Source: an uncultured Verrucomicrobiota bacterium (GTDB lineage: Bacteria; Verrucomicrobiota; Verrucomicrobiia; Opitutales; Opitutaceae). Taken from it: DNA of 64,000 bases. Within the stretch, counting starts at the first letter, position 1. Each line of letters starts with the position of its first letter. The stretch lies in contig CAIRBK010000033.1 of assembly GCA_903876795.1 (NCBI GenBank), positions 1-64,000 of the forward strand, in the 5' to 3' direction. This document shows, one piece after another, positions 36,074 through 44,607 of this stretch. The notes beneath the pieces are model-generated. The model searched no databases and had not been told where the DNA came from. It saw only the letters and a list, made by a program, of their open reading frames with translations. The translations under genes and the position numbers were made by a program.

Positions 36074-38080
36074 TCAACGGGGGCGGACGAGGAGGAGCGT
36101 GCGATCGTCGTTGCGCGAGGCGAGCGCGGAGAACTGGCGCAGGTAGCGGTTGAGCTTCTCGACCACGCGGGGCAAGGGGGTCTGCTCCTGGCCGGTCAAC
36201 GTGGTGACGAGGCGTTCGCGGCCGAACTCCTCGCCGGCGGCGTTGGCGGCCTCGGTGATGCCGTCGGTGTAAAGCGCCAGCAGGTCGCCGGCCCCGAGAT
36301 CCACGGAGGTTTCCTCCAGCATGGCGTCGAACACCGGCCCCTCGTCGAAGCCCAGCGCCAGCCCGCCGGCGGAAAGCAGCACCGGCGACGCACCGCCGGC
36401 GCGCAGGAGCAAGGCCGGCTCATGCCCCGCCCGCACGTAAGTGAGGCGGTTGGTGTCGAGGTCCAGGATGCCGTAAAAAAGCGAGATAAACATGCCGCGC
36501 GGCATATCCCCGTGGAGCGCACGATTCACCCGGCGGACCACGGCGGCGGCGCTGCGCTCGCCGGCGGCGCAGAGGCGGAGCGTGGCGCGGCAGGACGCCA
36601 TCATCAAGGCGGCGGCCGGGCCCTTGCCGGCCACGTCGGCGATCACAAAACCCCAGCGACGATCATCGACGGGGAGCACATCGTAGTAGTCGCCTCCAAT
36701 GTGGAGGGATGCCTGGGAAAGCGCCTCGATCTCGACTTCGCCGATGTCCGGGAAAACGTGCGGGCGAAGCTGGTGCTGAACCTCGCCCGCCAGGCGCAGG
36801 TCGCGTTCGCGAAGGGCGCGTTCGCGCTCCTCGGCGTCCTTGCGAGGCGTGATGTCGGTGATGAGCCCCTCGTGATGGGTCACGTTGCCCCGCACATCGA
36901 AGCGCACCACGGTGTGGTCGTCCACCCAGCGCACGGAGCAGTCGGCGCAGACGATGCGGTATTCCTGGCTGTATTCGTGGTGGCCGGCGGCGGCGTGCGC
37001 GTCGACCTCGGAGCCGACCCGCTCGCGGTCGTCGGGATGGGTGATGCCGCGGAAACTGAGACGGCGGATGGTGAAGTCATCCGGTTGGTAGCCGAACTGA
37101 CGGATACTCTGGGAAACGTATTCGACGGGCCAGTTCTCCTCGGCCTGCCACAGCACAACGATGGACGGCGAGCGGTTGACGATCTGCTCCAGTTCCTCGC
37201 GGCGGGCCAGGGCGAGCTTCAACTCCTCCTGGGCGCGACGGCGGATGCTGATATCGCGGCCGACGCCGAAGAAGGCCCGGCGATTGTCGCGGTCGGTATA
37301 GGCCGAACCGGTGGTGGCGTGCCAGATCCACTGGCCGTCCTTTTGCCGCACGCGGTATTCGATGCCGCCGGGGTTCACGCCGACGTTGAGGGTCTCGGCG
37401 ATAAAATCGCGCATGAGCGGAATATCTTCCGGATGGACGAACTCGGTGTAGTGCCGTCCGATCACCTCAGCGACCTCGTGGCCGAGCTTGGAGGTCCATG
37501 CTTCGGAAACGAACTTATACCGGCCTTCGGGGGTGATCGCGTAAAGGATCTCGCTGGCTATTTTCAGGTAGGTCCGCCACCGGGACTCGCTGCGCCGCAG
37601 TTCCTGCTCGGCGGCATGGCGGGCGGAGACGTCCTCCAGCATGGCGAAATGATGCGTCACCCGCCCGGCGGCGTCGCGGACGACCACGACCGTGAGTTCG
37701 CACATGATCTCGACGCCGTCGCGGCGACAATAGCGCTTTTCAAGGACGAATCCGTTGCGTTTTCCGGCGTAGATCTCGGCGGTGAGCTCCTGCTGGCGCA
37801 CCCAATCGTCGGGATGGGTGATCTGTCGCACGTTTTCGATGCTACTGGCTTCCTCGGCGTTCAGGCCGATGAGTTCGCAGAAACGCCGGTTGACGACGTT
37901 TTTCCCGGGTCCGCCATGCTCGTCCACCTCGCGCCAGCTCAGCCCGATCGGCGCGTGGTCGAAGAAGAGCAGCAACTGGTTGATCGCATCCGGGCCGCGG
38001 GTGAGCCAAGCCGGGGCCGCAAAGGCCTTCCCTGCGGGATGCGAGGCATCGACTGGCGGCTGAGGGGGTTCGGACGACAT
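36074..38080 (-). CDS. PAS-domain PP2C-type (SpoIIE) phosphatase
   Basis: 668 residues. Three PAS domains follow each other (about residues 30-155, 165-290, 295-415), each with a PAC end (RYCRRDGVEIMCELTVVVVRD; EYRVRQKDGQWIWH; EYRIVCADCSVRWVDD). The C-terminal half (about 430-668) is a SpoIIE/PP2C phosphatase: IGGDYYDVLPVDDRRWGFVIADVAGKG, GMFISLFYGILDLDTN, YVRAGHEPALLL, GDLLALYTDGITEAAN and SRNDDRTLLLV, with the metal-binding aspartates D in GGDYYD and DVAGKG present. It has no transmembrane helix, so it senses a cytoplasmic or small-molecule signal. Such proteins dephosphorylate anti-sigma-factor antagonists. No such partner gene is adjacent. Confidence 0.92.
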   Translation of the reverse strand: MSSEPPQPPVDASHPAGKAFAAPAWLTRGPDAINQLLLFFDHAPIGLSWREVDEHGGPGKNVVNRRFCELIGLNAEEASSIENVRQITHPDDWVRQQELTAEIYAGKRNGFVLEKRYCRRDGVEIMCELTVVVVRDAAGRVTHHFAMLEDVSARHAAEQELRRSESRWRTYLKIASEILYAITPEGRYKFVSEAWTSKLGHEVAEVIGRHYTEFVHPEDIPLMRDFIAETLNVGVNPGGIEYRVRQKDGQWIWHATTGSAYTDRDNRRAFFGVGRDISIRRRAQEELKLALARREELEQIVNRSPSIVVLWQAEENWPVEYVSQSIRQFGYQPDDFTIRRLSFRGITHPDDRERVGSEVDAHAAAGHHEYSQEYRIVCADCSVRWVDDHTVVRFDVRGNVTHHEGLITDITPRKDAEERERALRERDLRLAGEVQHQLRPHVFPDIGEVEIEALSQASLHIGGDYYDVLPVDDRRWGFVIADVAGKGPAAALMMASCRATLRLCAAGERSAAAVVRRVNRALHGDMPRGMFISLFYGILDLDTNRLTYVRAGHEPALLLRAGGASPVLLSAGGLALGFDEGPVFDAMLEETSVDLGAGDLLALYTDGITEAANAAGEEFGRERLVTTLTGQEQTPLPRVVEKLNRYLRQFSALASRNDDRTLLLVRPR

Positions 38081-38101
38081 GGGGGAAGTTGATCGGCAGG
38101 C

Positions 38102-38278
38102 TAGGGTGTGTTTCTGAAAAAACTCAGGTTGTCGAACTCTGGCGAGTGAGAGGAGACGCCTGCCGGGCCGGCGTTGCCCTCGACGGCACGACCCGCTGGG
38201 TCGCCTCCGTCTCGGTCGCCTTGGCCGAGCCCGCTGCTCCTCTCACGCCGACCCGATTTATTTCCGGAGCACACCCTA
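38102..38278 (+). repeat. Dispersed MITE-like repeat, copy C (full length, 177 bp)
   Basis: The best-preserved copy. It begins TAGGGTGTGTTTCTGA and ends with CACACCCTA, so the ends are imperfect inverted repeats, and a TA lies at each extremity. It carries no transposase gene. Confidence 0.9.
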
Positions 38279-38379
38279 GGCTTCGCAAGTCTCACAATCC
38301 AGCACGAACCACATCGCAGGCACCCTGACCGTCATCACTGCGATTGAACAGGAGCGAGCGGACAAGACACCGGTTCCGT

Positions 38380-39351
38380 TTACGCCGCCGGCCGCCGGCT
38401 CCAGCGACCGGCCAGCACGCCGCAAATCACCAGTTGCATCGGGTGATAGATCATCAGCGGCAGCAGGATGATGCCCAGCCGCGGGTCTCCGCCGAAAATG
38501 ATCTGCGCCATCGGCACACCCGAAGCGATGGTCTTCTTCGATCCGCAAAACACCGCCGTGATGCGGTCCTCAATGGGAAACTTGAGCGCGCGGCACACGG
38601 CGGTGAGCAGGCCGAAAATGATGAAAAACAAAACCAATCCGCCCAGCAGCGCGGAGGCCACCGTGCCCGCCCCCTGCCCGGACCACACGCCGCGCAGGAT
38701 CGAATCGCAGAAGGACGTGAAGATGATGAAAAGGATCGTGCCGCGATCAACGAGGTAGATCCAGGCCTTGCGGCGCTTCGCCCAGTCGGCCAGCCAGGGC
38801 CGGCTCAACTGACCAAGCACCAACGGCAGGATCAGCCACGTCACCAGGTCGCCGATCACCTTGCCCAGCGGGGCGCCGTGCACGCCTTGGCTGTGGTTGA
38901 CCCAGCCGATCCACAACGGCGTCACAAACACGCCGATCACGCTGGAGAGCGTGGCGTTGAAGACGGCGGCCGGCACGTTGCCCTTGGCCGCCGACGTCAT
39001 CGCCACCGAGGACGACACCGTCGAGGGCAGCGCGCACAGGAAAAAGAAACCCAGCGCCAGAGCCGGCGAAAACACGCCGCCGCCCAACGCCAGCAGGCCC
39101 AGTCCCACCAGCGGGAACAGCAAAAATGTGCCCGCCTGCACCACCAGGTGCAGCGGCCAGCGCAGCGCGCCGGCCTTCATCGACGCGAAGGAGAGCGAGA
39201 CGCCGTTGAGAAAAAAAATCAGGGCCACGCCGAGCTTGTTGACCAGGTCGGGGTGCAGCGGACCGTCCTTGGCCCCCAGCGAGGGGAACAGCCACGCGAC
39301 GCCCACCGCCGCGATCATGCCGGCCAGGAACCAATCGATTTTGAAACGCAT
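38380..39351 (-). CDS. Bile acid:sodium symporter-like (SBF) membrane transporter
   Basis: 323 residues with about nine or ten transmembrane helices. SBF-like (YfeH-type) features: an NGVSLSFASM stretch in helix 2, a GLTAVC/helix region near residue 240, and the conserved cation-binding segment FCGSKKTIASGVPMAQIIFG (residues about 270-290). The family transports organic anions with sodium, often of amphipathic or steroid type. It lies 40 bp downstream of the FAH-hydrolase gene and so belongs to the leftward amide/nitrogen operon, perhaps as its product exporter or substrate importer. Confidence 0.82.
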   Translation of the reverse strand: MRFKIDWFLAGMIAAVGVAWLFPSLGAKDGPLHPDLVNKLGVALIFFLNGVSLSFASMKAGALRWPLHLVVQAGTFLLFPLVGLGLLALGGGVFSPALALGFFFLCALPSTVSSSVAMTSAAKGNVPAAVFNATLSSVIGVFVTPLWIGWVNHSQGVHGAPLGKVIGDLVTWLILPLVLGQLSRPWLADWAKRRKAWIYLVDRGTILFIIFTSFCDSILRGVWSGQGAGTVASALLGGLVLFFIIFGLLTAVCRALKFPIEDRITAVFCGSKKTIASGVPMAQIIFGGDPRLGIILLPLMIYHPMQLVICGVLAGRWSRRPAA

Positions 39352-39391
39352 GGGGATAGGGAGAGGAAATGATCCGCGCGACCCGCCGCCT

Positions 39392-40189
39392 TCAGCCGGC
39401 GGCGACGTTGTTGACCAAAGTGCCGATGTTTTCGATCTCTATCTCCACGCGATCGCCGGGCTGCAAATAGACCGGCGGCGTCCAGGTGTGGCCGACGCCG
39501 TGCGGCGTGCCCGTGAGGATGACCGTGCCCGGCAGGAGCGTCTTGCCCTTGCTGAGAAACGAAATCAGCGACGGCACGTCGAATATCATGTCGCCGGTGG
39601 AACCGTTTTGGCGCACGACGCCGTTGACGCGCGTCGAAAGCCGCAGGCTGCCGGGATCGGGAATCTCGTCGGCGGTCACCAGCACCGGTCCGAGCGGACA
39701 AAAGGTGTCGAAGCTCTTGCCCTGGCAAAACTGGCCGCCGCCCAGCTGGAATTGCCAGTCGCGCGCGGTCACGTCGTTGGCGCAGGTGTAGCCGAGCACA
39801 TAGTCCATCGCCTCCTCCCGGGACACGTTGCGGCAGGCCCGGCCGATGACGACGGCGAGCTCGCCCTCGTAGTCCACGGCGCGCCCGGCAAACTCTCCCG
39901 GCAGGCGGATGTCTTCGCGGGGATTTTGCAGCGTGTTGGTACTCTTGATAAACAGCATCGGATACGTCGGCAGATCGCGCCCGATGGAGTTGGCGTGCTG
40001 GCGGTAGTTGAGGCCGATGCCGAAGATGTTCGGCGGCTCGATCGGCGCCAGCAGGCGGCCCAGCTGGACGCTTCGCTCGGTGACGGCGAATCCGGTGAAC
40101 AAACTTCCGGAGACCTCCCACGCGCTGTCGTCGGGCTTGAGTGCGGCGTAGGCGGGACCGGAGGCGGTTTGATGGCGGATGATTTTCAT
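39392..40189 (-). CDS. Fumarylacetoacetate hydrolase (FAH) family protein
   Basis: 265 residues from the ATG at 40189 (MKIIRHQTASG), which overlaps the stop of the amidase gene by four bases (ATGA). FAH family features: GIGLNYRQHAN, FIKSTNTLQNPREDI, DYEGELAVVIGR (metal-binding Glu residues in DYEGEL), GYTCANDVTARDWQF, GQFCQGKSFDTFCPLGP and LTGTPHGVGHTWTP. Members hydrolyse C-C bonds, decarboxylate or hydrate 2-oxo-acids in aromatic and heterocyclic degradation. The specific substrate is unknown, but the position between an amidase and a transporter suggests the late step of a heterocycle or amide degradation route. Confidence 0.9.
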   Translation of the reverse strand: MKIIRHQTASGPAYAALKPDDSAWEVSGSLFTGFAVTERSVQLGRLLAPIEPPNIFGIGLNYRQHANSIGRDLPTYPMLFIKSTNTLQNPREDIRLPGEFAGRAVDYEGELAVVIGRACRNVSREEAMDYVLGYTCANDVTARDWQFQLGGGQFCQGKSFDTFCPLGPVLVTADEIPDPGSLRLSTRVNGVVRQNGSTGDMIFDVPSLISFLSKGKTLLPGTVILTGTPHGVGHTWTPPVYLQPGDRVEIEIENIGTLVNNVAAG

Positions 40190-41472
40190 GAGTGGGAAGG
40201 CCGCGCGACGGCGGGCCATTTTCTGAGCGCCTGTCGAAAGACCGGGCTCTTCAGGTCGCGACCGACGACCTGCAGCGCGGTCGAGAGGCCCGAGACCAGC
40301 GGCACGGGCATCGTCAGCACCGGATAACCGCCCAGCGACGCGGGCGTGGTCAGCGCGAGGATGCGGTTGCGACTGGCTTGATTGCACTCGCCCTTGGTCA
40401 GGGCCTCGCAAGGCGAAGCCGGCAGGATCAGAAAATCGTGATCGGCGAAATACTCCGTCCATGCGCGTTTCAGGACCGCGATGCGGGCTTGCGCCGCCGC
40501 GATTTTGCCGGCCGGCAGGGCGCGCGCCAGATCGAGGCGGCCCTTCACGGCGGGGTCGTAACGACCGGCGAAACGCTCGGCCCAACCGCTGTGGACCTGC
40601 CAGGTCTCGACCGCGCCGGCGACGGCGTAAACCTCCGCCGCGCCGGCGAACGCCTCCCGCAACGCGTCCGCCTGCGGCTCCGCCAAGGGGCGCGCCAACC
40701 GGCCGGCGGCGCTCGTGAACGCCCGCGCGACCTCGGGGTCGAGACCGGGCAACGTCATCCACCCGCCCGAACGTCCGGCGTCGTCGAGCATGCCGAGGCG
40801 GGCGAGCGGCGAGTCCAAAAGGGCGTCCAGCGCCATGTCCATGTCCTCGGCCTCGGCCGTAAACCAGCCGGCGGTGTCAAAACTCGGCGCGAGCGGAAAC
40901 CCGTCGGCGATCCACGGATGATGCGGCGTCATGCGAAAACCAAACAGCCCGCAAAACGCCGAGGGCACGCGGATGGAGCCGCCCGTGTCGGTGCCGATCG
41001 CCAGGGGCACGATTCCCGCCGCGACCGCCGCGGCGGAGCCGCTGCTGGAGCCTCCCGTGGTGCGCCCGGGAAAGGAGGGGTGCTCGCAATCGCCGTGGTG
41101 CGGATTCTCGCCGGTGATGCCGAACGCGAATTCATGCAGGTGGGTGACACCGGCCAGCACCGCGCCGGCGGCCTCCAAGGCGTTCACCATGTTGCCGTGG
41201 CGCGCGGCCGGCGGACGCACCTCGGGCAGAAAATCGGAGCCGGCCAGCAGCGAGCGTCCGGCCACGTCGAAGAGATCCTTCAACATATACGGTAACCCGG
41301 CAAGCGGGCCGGTCTTCGCGCGGCCGTCCGCGACCGCCCGAGCCAGCTCCGCCTCGGGCGCGAGCCACGCCAGTACGGCGCGCCGCTGCGCGGGCGGCAG
41401 TTCGCCGACGCGGCGATGCACGGTCGCGGCGACCCCGGCGGGCGAGAGTTGATGCCAGGCGCGGAAGCTCAT
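40186..41472 (-). CDS. Amidase-signature family hydrolase (cytoplasmic)
   Basis: 428 residues from the ATG at 41472, which overlaps the RidA stop (ATGA), so translation is coupled. The triad is intact: Lys65 in PYMLKDLFD, cis-Ser Ser142 in TGGSSSGSAAAV, nucleophile Ser166 in TDTGGSIRVPSAF. There is no signal peptide, unlike the two amidases at 9.5-13.7 kb, so it acts in the cytoplasm. Amidase-signature enzymes cleave C-N amide bonds; here the surrounding genes (RidA, formamidase-like, creatininase-like, FAH) point to a nitrogen-containing ring or amide being degraded stepwise, but the substrate is unknown. Confidence 0.9.
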   Translation of the reverse strand: MSFRAWHQLSPAGVAATVHRRVGELPPAQRRAVLAWLAPEAELARAVADGRAKTGPLAGLPYMLKDLFDVAGRSLLAGSDFLPEVRPPAARHGNMVNALEAAGAVLAGVTHLHEFAFGITGENPHHGDCEHPSFPGRTTGGSSSGSAAAVAAGIVPLAIGTDTGGSIRVPSAFCGLFGFRMTPHHPWIADGFPLAPSFDTAGWFTAEAEDMDMALDALLDSPLARLGMLDDAGRSGGWMTLPGLDPEVARAFTSAAGRLARPLAEPQADALREAFAGAAEVYAVAGAVETWQVHSGWAERFAGRYDPAVKGRLDLARALPAGKIAAAQARIAVLKRAWTEYFADHDFLILPASPCEALTKGECNQASRNRILALTTPASLGGYPVLTMPVPLVSGLSTALQVVGRDLKSPVFRQALRKWPAVARPSHS

Positions 41473-41930
41473 GTGAAGCGGACGGTCACCTGAATCTCGG
41501 CCGTGGCGTTGCGCGGCAGTCCGGCCACCGCGACGGCGGCCCGGGCGTGTTTGCCGGCGTCTCCGTAGAGTTGCACGAACAGGTCGCTGGCACCGTTGAT
41601 GACCTGCGGGCTCCGGTCGAAGCCGGCGACCGCGTTCACGTAACCGCCCAGATAGAGGAACTCCCGGACGCGTTCGAGGCTGCCCAGGGCGCCCTTGATG
41701 GCGGCGAGGGTGTTGAGCGCGCACACCCGGGCGGCCTCGTAACCGGCCTCGACCGTCTGGTCCTTGCCGACCTGGCCGGCGTGCGTGACCGCGCCGTCGC
41801 GGGCGGAGATGACGCCGGCGAGGATGAGCGTGTCGCCGTTGATGCGGTGGGGCACGTAGTTGCCGCCCGGTGACGGCGCGGCGGGCAGGGTGAGACCGAG
41901 CGCGGCGAGTTTGGCTTCGATGGCGTCCAT
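41469..41930 (-). CDS. RidA/YjgF-family enamine/imine deaminase
   Basis: 153 residues. The RidA fold is shown by NYVPHRINGDTLILAGVISARDG, GQVGKDQTVEAGYEAARVCALNTLAAIKGALGSLERV, FLYLGGYVNAVAGF and ARAAVAVAGLPRNATAEIQVTVRF. Most members hydrolyse reactive enamines/imines; RutC of the uracil-degrading Rut pathway belongs here and hydrolyses an aminoacrylate peroxy intermediate. The normal catalytic Arg (in the RxxxxVxxLPxxxxVE-type C-terminus) is replaced by the variant AGLPRNATAEIQ, so substrate use may differ. It lies 5 bp downstream of the acetamidase/formamidase gene. Confidence 0.85.
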   Translation of the reverse strand: MDAIEAKLAALGLTLPAAPSPGGNYVPHRINGDTLILAGVISARDGAVTHAGQVGKDQTVEAGYEAARVCALNTLAAIKGALGSLERVREFLYLGGYVNAVAGFDRSPQVINGASDLFVQLYGDAGKHARAAVAVAGLPRNATAEIQVTVRFT

Positions 41931-41935
41931 GTCGT

Positions 41936-42865
41936 TCAGTCGAAAATCGCCTCGGGCAGGCAGGCGGTGATGGTGGTGGTGGGCACGTTGACGAGCTGGC
42001 TGATTTTAAGGTCGAGGACGACGCTGCACAGGGTGTAGGCCATCTGCGGCGTCACGCCGAGGCGCTCGACGATGAAGGCGATGGCCCGGCGCACCGCACG
42101 TTTGCAGGCCTCGCGAGGGTTTTCGTCGGACTCGATGAAGAGGTGCCACGGCTTGGCCGCGTAGCGCGGCGGCGAGAAGCCGCCCGGGAAAATCGCGTAG
42201 GGACCGGACGGCGCCCGGCGCTTTTTGAGTCCGAAGGTGAGCGTCACCGCCATGGGAGCCTCCATGCCGTTGATGCACACCTCGCCGTCGCCCTGGGCGG
42301 CGTGGCAGTCGCCGGTGAGCACCCCCGCCCCGGGCGTGAACACGGGCAGGAAGAGCGTGGTGCCGGCGGTGAGCTGGCGCACGTCGAGGTTGCCGCCGAA
42401 CGGGCCGGGCGCGCGGGTGCGGAACTCGCCGGCCTCGGCGCGTTGCACGCCGATGATGCCGGCGAAGGGATGCAGATCGAGCGTCACCCCGGGGAAACTG
42501 CGCGTCTTGCCCTCCTCCAGTTTCCAGATGAAGAGATGGTGCTCGGTGAAATCGTCGGCCAGCAGGCCGAGTCCGGGAATCAGGCTCGTCCACGCCCAGC
42601 CGCGGTGTTCGTAGGCCTCGATGCGGATCTCCAGCGTGTCGCCGGGCTCGGCGCCGGCCACATGGACCGGGCCGGTGAGCGCGTGGATCTTGAGCGGGTC
42701 GAACTGCGCGCGGAACTCGGCCGCCGTCCAGCCCGGGTTGACCTGCCAGCCGCTGGAATCGGCGCACTCAAACGTGACCGTGTCGCCCGGCTCGACGGTG
42801 AGCCGGGGGGAGACGGCGTTGTCCCAGCGATGGACCAAGGGTTGCGCGGCGAGGTGATGATGCAT
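41936..42865 (-). CDS. Acetamidase/formamidase family protein
   Basis: 309 residues. FmdA_AmdA-type features: HRWDNAVSPRLTVEPGDTVTFECADSSG, GPVHVAGAEPGDTLEIRIEAYEHRGW, the central GNLDVRQLTAGTTLFLPVFTPGAGVLTGDCHAAQGDGEV with the conserved acid and His residues, and the C-terminal DENPREACKRAVRRAI with MAYTLCSVVLDLKISQLVN. These enzymes hydrolyse formamide or acetamide to ammonia and the acid. It is 18 bp downstream of the intact creatininase gene and 5 bp upstream of RidA in the same operon, and would deliver the ammonia of a formyl or acetyl amide released by an earlier step. Confidence 0.9.
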   Translation of the reverse strand: MHHHLAAQPLVHRWDNAVSPRLTVEPGDTVTFECADSSGWQVNPGWTAAEFRAQFDPLKIHALTGPVHVAGAEPGDTLEIRIEAYEHRGWAWTSLIPGLGLLADDFTEHHLFIWKLEEGKTRSFPGVTLDLHPFAGIIGVQRAEAGEFRTRAPGPFGGNLDVRQLTAGTTLFLPVFTPGAGVLTGDCHAAQGDGEVCINGMEAPMAVTLTFGLKKRRAPSGPYAIFPGGFSPPRYAAKPWHLFIESDENPREACKRAVRRAIAFIVERLGVTPQMAYTLCSVVLDLKISQLVNVPTTTITACLPEAIFD

Positions 42866-42883
42866 GGGGGCAGACTTCCAGAA

Positions 42884-43699
42884 TCAGGAGGCGGAGGCGA
42901 GACTGCGGCCCTGATCGCAGATCTCTTTGAGATGAACGAGCCACCCTTCGGTGATCTGACGGGTCCATTGCTCGCCCTTCCCGGCGGTGGCGGCGGGCGC
43001 GTCACCCATGATGCCGGAGGGGGAAATGTCCTGCGACGCCCAAGAGTAGGTGGCGGGCGCGCCCTCCGGACGCAGTTCACCCGGATCTTCTAGCCGGGCG
43101 GGATACCAGCACACCGCGCGTTCGGGGTGCGTGTAGGCAGGCGCATTGGCCATGAGCAGCGCGGATTCCACCTCGTTGGCGTGAAACCCGTAGGCGCGCT
43201 CCAGGGCGGAAATCGGCGGGTCGAGCTCCACCTTGGCACCCAGGAAACCGATGCGCAGGCCCAGCGCGGCGCGGATCTCGCGCATCGTGTAGACGAGCAC
43301 CGAGGTGTTTCCCCCGTGGGTGTTCAAAATCACGATCTGGCGAAATCCCCACGCGTGAACCTGGCGGGCGATGGCCAGGAGTTGCGCGCGCAGCGTTTCC
43401 TTCGAGATCATCAACGTCCCGGGGAAGCCGACGTGCTCGTTGCTCTTGCCGTTGGTGATCGGCGGCGCGACGTAACAGGACACCCCCGCCGGCAGCTTCG
43501 CCAACATGCGCGTGACCCAGACCTGGCCGAGAAAGGAATCCACCGCGACCGGCAGATGCGGGCCGTGCTGCTCGATGGCGCCCGTGGTCACGATGACGGG
43601 AGCCCAGGCCTTGTCGGGCAGTGCCCGGATCTGCGTGGCCGTCATGGCGGGCAGGTAACGCTCGCGATACGCCGGGAAAGGGTAAGGTGAGGTGCTCAT
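42884..43699 (-). CDS. Creatininase-family amidohydrolase (intact)
   Basis: 271 residues. The metal site of the creatininase family is present: TTGAIEQHGPHLPVAVDSFLG (Glu, His and Asp ligands), IVILNTHGGNTSVLVY (NxHGGN) and FHANEVESALLMA (Glu). Members hydrolyse cyclic amides (creatinine), formamides (the ArfB enzyme of archaeal riboflavin synthesis) or cleave precursors in mycofactocin maturation. The ATG lies just inside the end of the preceding gene (stop at 43696), so the two are coupled. The substrate cannot be told, but all surrounding enzymes act on amides. Confidence 0.9.
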   Translation of the reverse strand: MSTSPYPFPAYRERYLPAMTATQIRALPDKAWAPVIVTTGAIEQHGPHLPVAVDSFLGQVWVTRMLAKLPAGVSCYVAPPITNGKSNEHVGFPGTLMISKETLRAQLLAIARQVHAWGFRQIVILNTHGGNTSVLVYTMREIRAALGLRIGFLGAKVELDPPISALERAYGFHANEVESALLMANAPAYTHPERAVCWYPARLEDPGELRPEGAPATYSWASQDISPSGIMGDAPAATAGKGEQWTRQITEGWLVHLKEICDQGRSLASAS

Positions 43700-44460
43700 G
43701 GATAGGTGCGGGTGACGATGGCGCCCCCATTGGGCAGAGGAGGACGGGCGGCGATTTCGCCCAAGAGTGAAACGAGATGCGCGGCGGCGGCGGCCAGTTG
43801 CGCGGCGCCGTCGATATTGGCCTGCGCCAGGGGAACCGCGGCTCCGGCCAGCGGCCTCACGCGTTCGTCGCTCCAGCCGCCGGCGGAGGCATCGGCGTCC
43901 GCCGGAACCGGGTCGGCGTTACGCTGGTTCAAATACGTCAGCAGCGTCTGCACCTCGCGTCGGCTCCGGCTGCGCACGGGATGGAAATCGAGCTTCAGGG
44001 CGCTCAGGTTCACGCAAAACATCTGGAGACCGAGCGCGATGCGCAGGTCCCGCGCCGCCGCGTCCACCAGCTCCTCGTTCCACGGGCTGGCGTTGCACAA
44101 CACCACGCGGCTGAACCCGGCGGCCTTGATGGAGGAAACCGTCTCGTTGATCAGCCCGATGGCGACCGGCGTCTCGACCGCGAATACGCAGCCCGCCTCC
44201 GGCCCGAGCACAAAGCGCAATGGCGGCAACACCAGCGCCCGCAGACCGGCCGGCTTCAGCGCGAGGGCGTGTTTCAACACGTTCGTCAAGACCTGCTCCT
44301 CGGCATCATAGGCATGACCGAGTCCCCAGTCGGCGAAACCCGCTATCGGCAGAACCACGACGACTTCTTCCTTGCGAGGCATTTGGGCGAAGTCGCTCCA
44401 GGTCAACCACGGCCAAAACGTGGAATCATCGGTAACGCAAATAGCTTCGGGTGTAGGCAT
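43696..44460 (-). CDS. Divergent creatininase-family protein, active site apparently lost
   Basis: 254 residues from the ATG at 44460 (MPTPEAICVTDDST). It has the creatininase fold pattern (VVVVLPIAGFADWGLGHAYDAEEQVLTNV; AGFSRVVLCNASPWNEELVD), but the family metal motifs are changed: the usual EQHGPHLP is FADWGLGHAY, and NxHGGN is NASPWN. It is therefore probably a non-catalytic partner or regulator of the intact enzyme encoded directly downstream (4-bp overlap, ATGA). It is the first gene of the leftward operon; a -24/-12-like promoter at 44499-44514 fits its start. A true enzyme with a very different metal site is the alternative. Confidence 0.75.
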   Translation of the reverse strand: MPTPEAICVTDDSTFWPWLTWSDFAQMPRKEEVVVVLPIAGFADWGLGHAYDAEEQVLTNVLKHALALKPAGLRALVLPPLRFVLGPEAGCVFAVETPVAIGLINETVSSIKAAGFSRVVLCNASPWNEELVDAAARDLRIALGLQMFCVNLSALKLDFHPVRSRSRREVQTLLTYLNQRNADPVPADADASAGGWSDERVRPLAGAAVPLAQANIDGAAQLAAAAAHLVSLLGEIAARPPLPNGGAIVTRTYP

Positions 44461-44498
44461 ATATAAATCGAAATGAAGCGGGTTAATGGGCGCAAAAC

Positions 44499-44514
44499 AG
44501 CACGGCATGTGCCA
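44499..44514 (-). promoter_or_regulatory. Candidate -24/-12 (sigma-54) promoter of the leftward amide operon
   Basis: On the minus strand TGGCACATGCCGTGCT has GG-N10-GC spacing and a perfect TGGCAC; the -12 box is GTGCT instead of TTGCT. The predicted start lies about 28 bases before the ATG at 44460. Confidence 0.4.
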
Positions 44515-44607
44515 CGGGGACAGGGCCGGGGACGGCATACCAGCCTGTTGCGGTTTGTGCCATCTGCCGCGCCGGCAAGCGGCAGGATTTGTGCTAAAGT
44601 CTGGGGC

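Noticed and set aside
36060-36085. Hairpin between the convergent GNAT and phosphatase genes
   Set aside because: The stem is short, overlaps coding sequence and lacks T tracts on both sides.
38089-38328. Small frame with VASVSVALAEPAAPLTPTRF
   Set aside because: The same peptide appears in every copy of the dispersed repeat in different contexts, so it is the repeat, not a gene.
44580-44595. Sigma-54-like CGGCAGGATTTGTGCT before the FAD oxidase gene
   Set aside because: Two or more mismatches in the boxes and a possible extended -10 (TGCTAAAGT) overlap it; a standard promoter is as likely.
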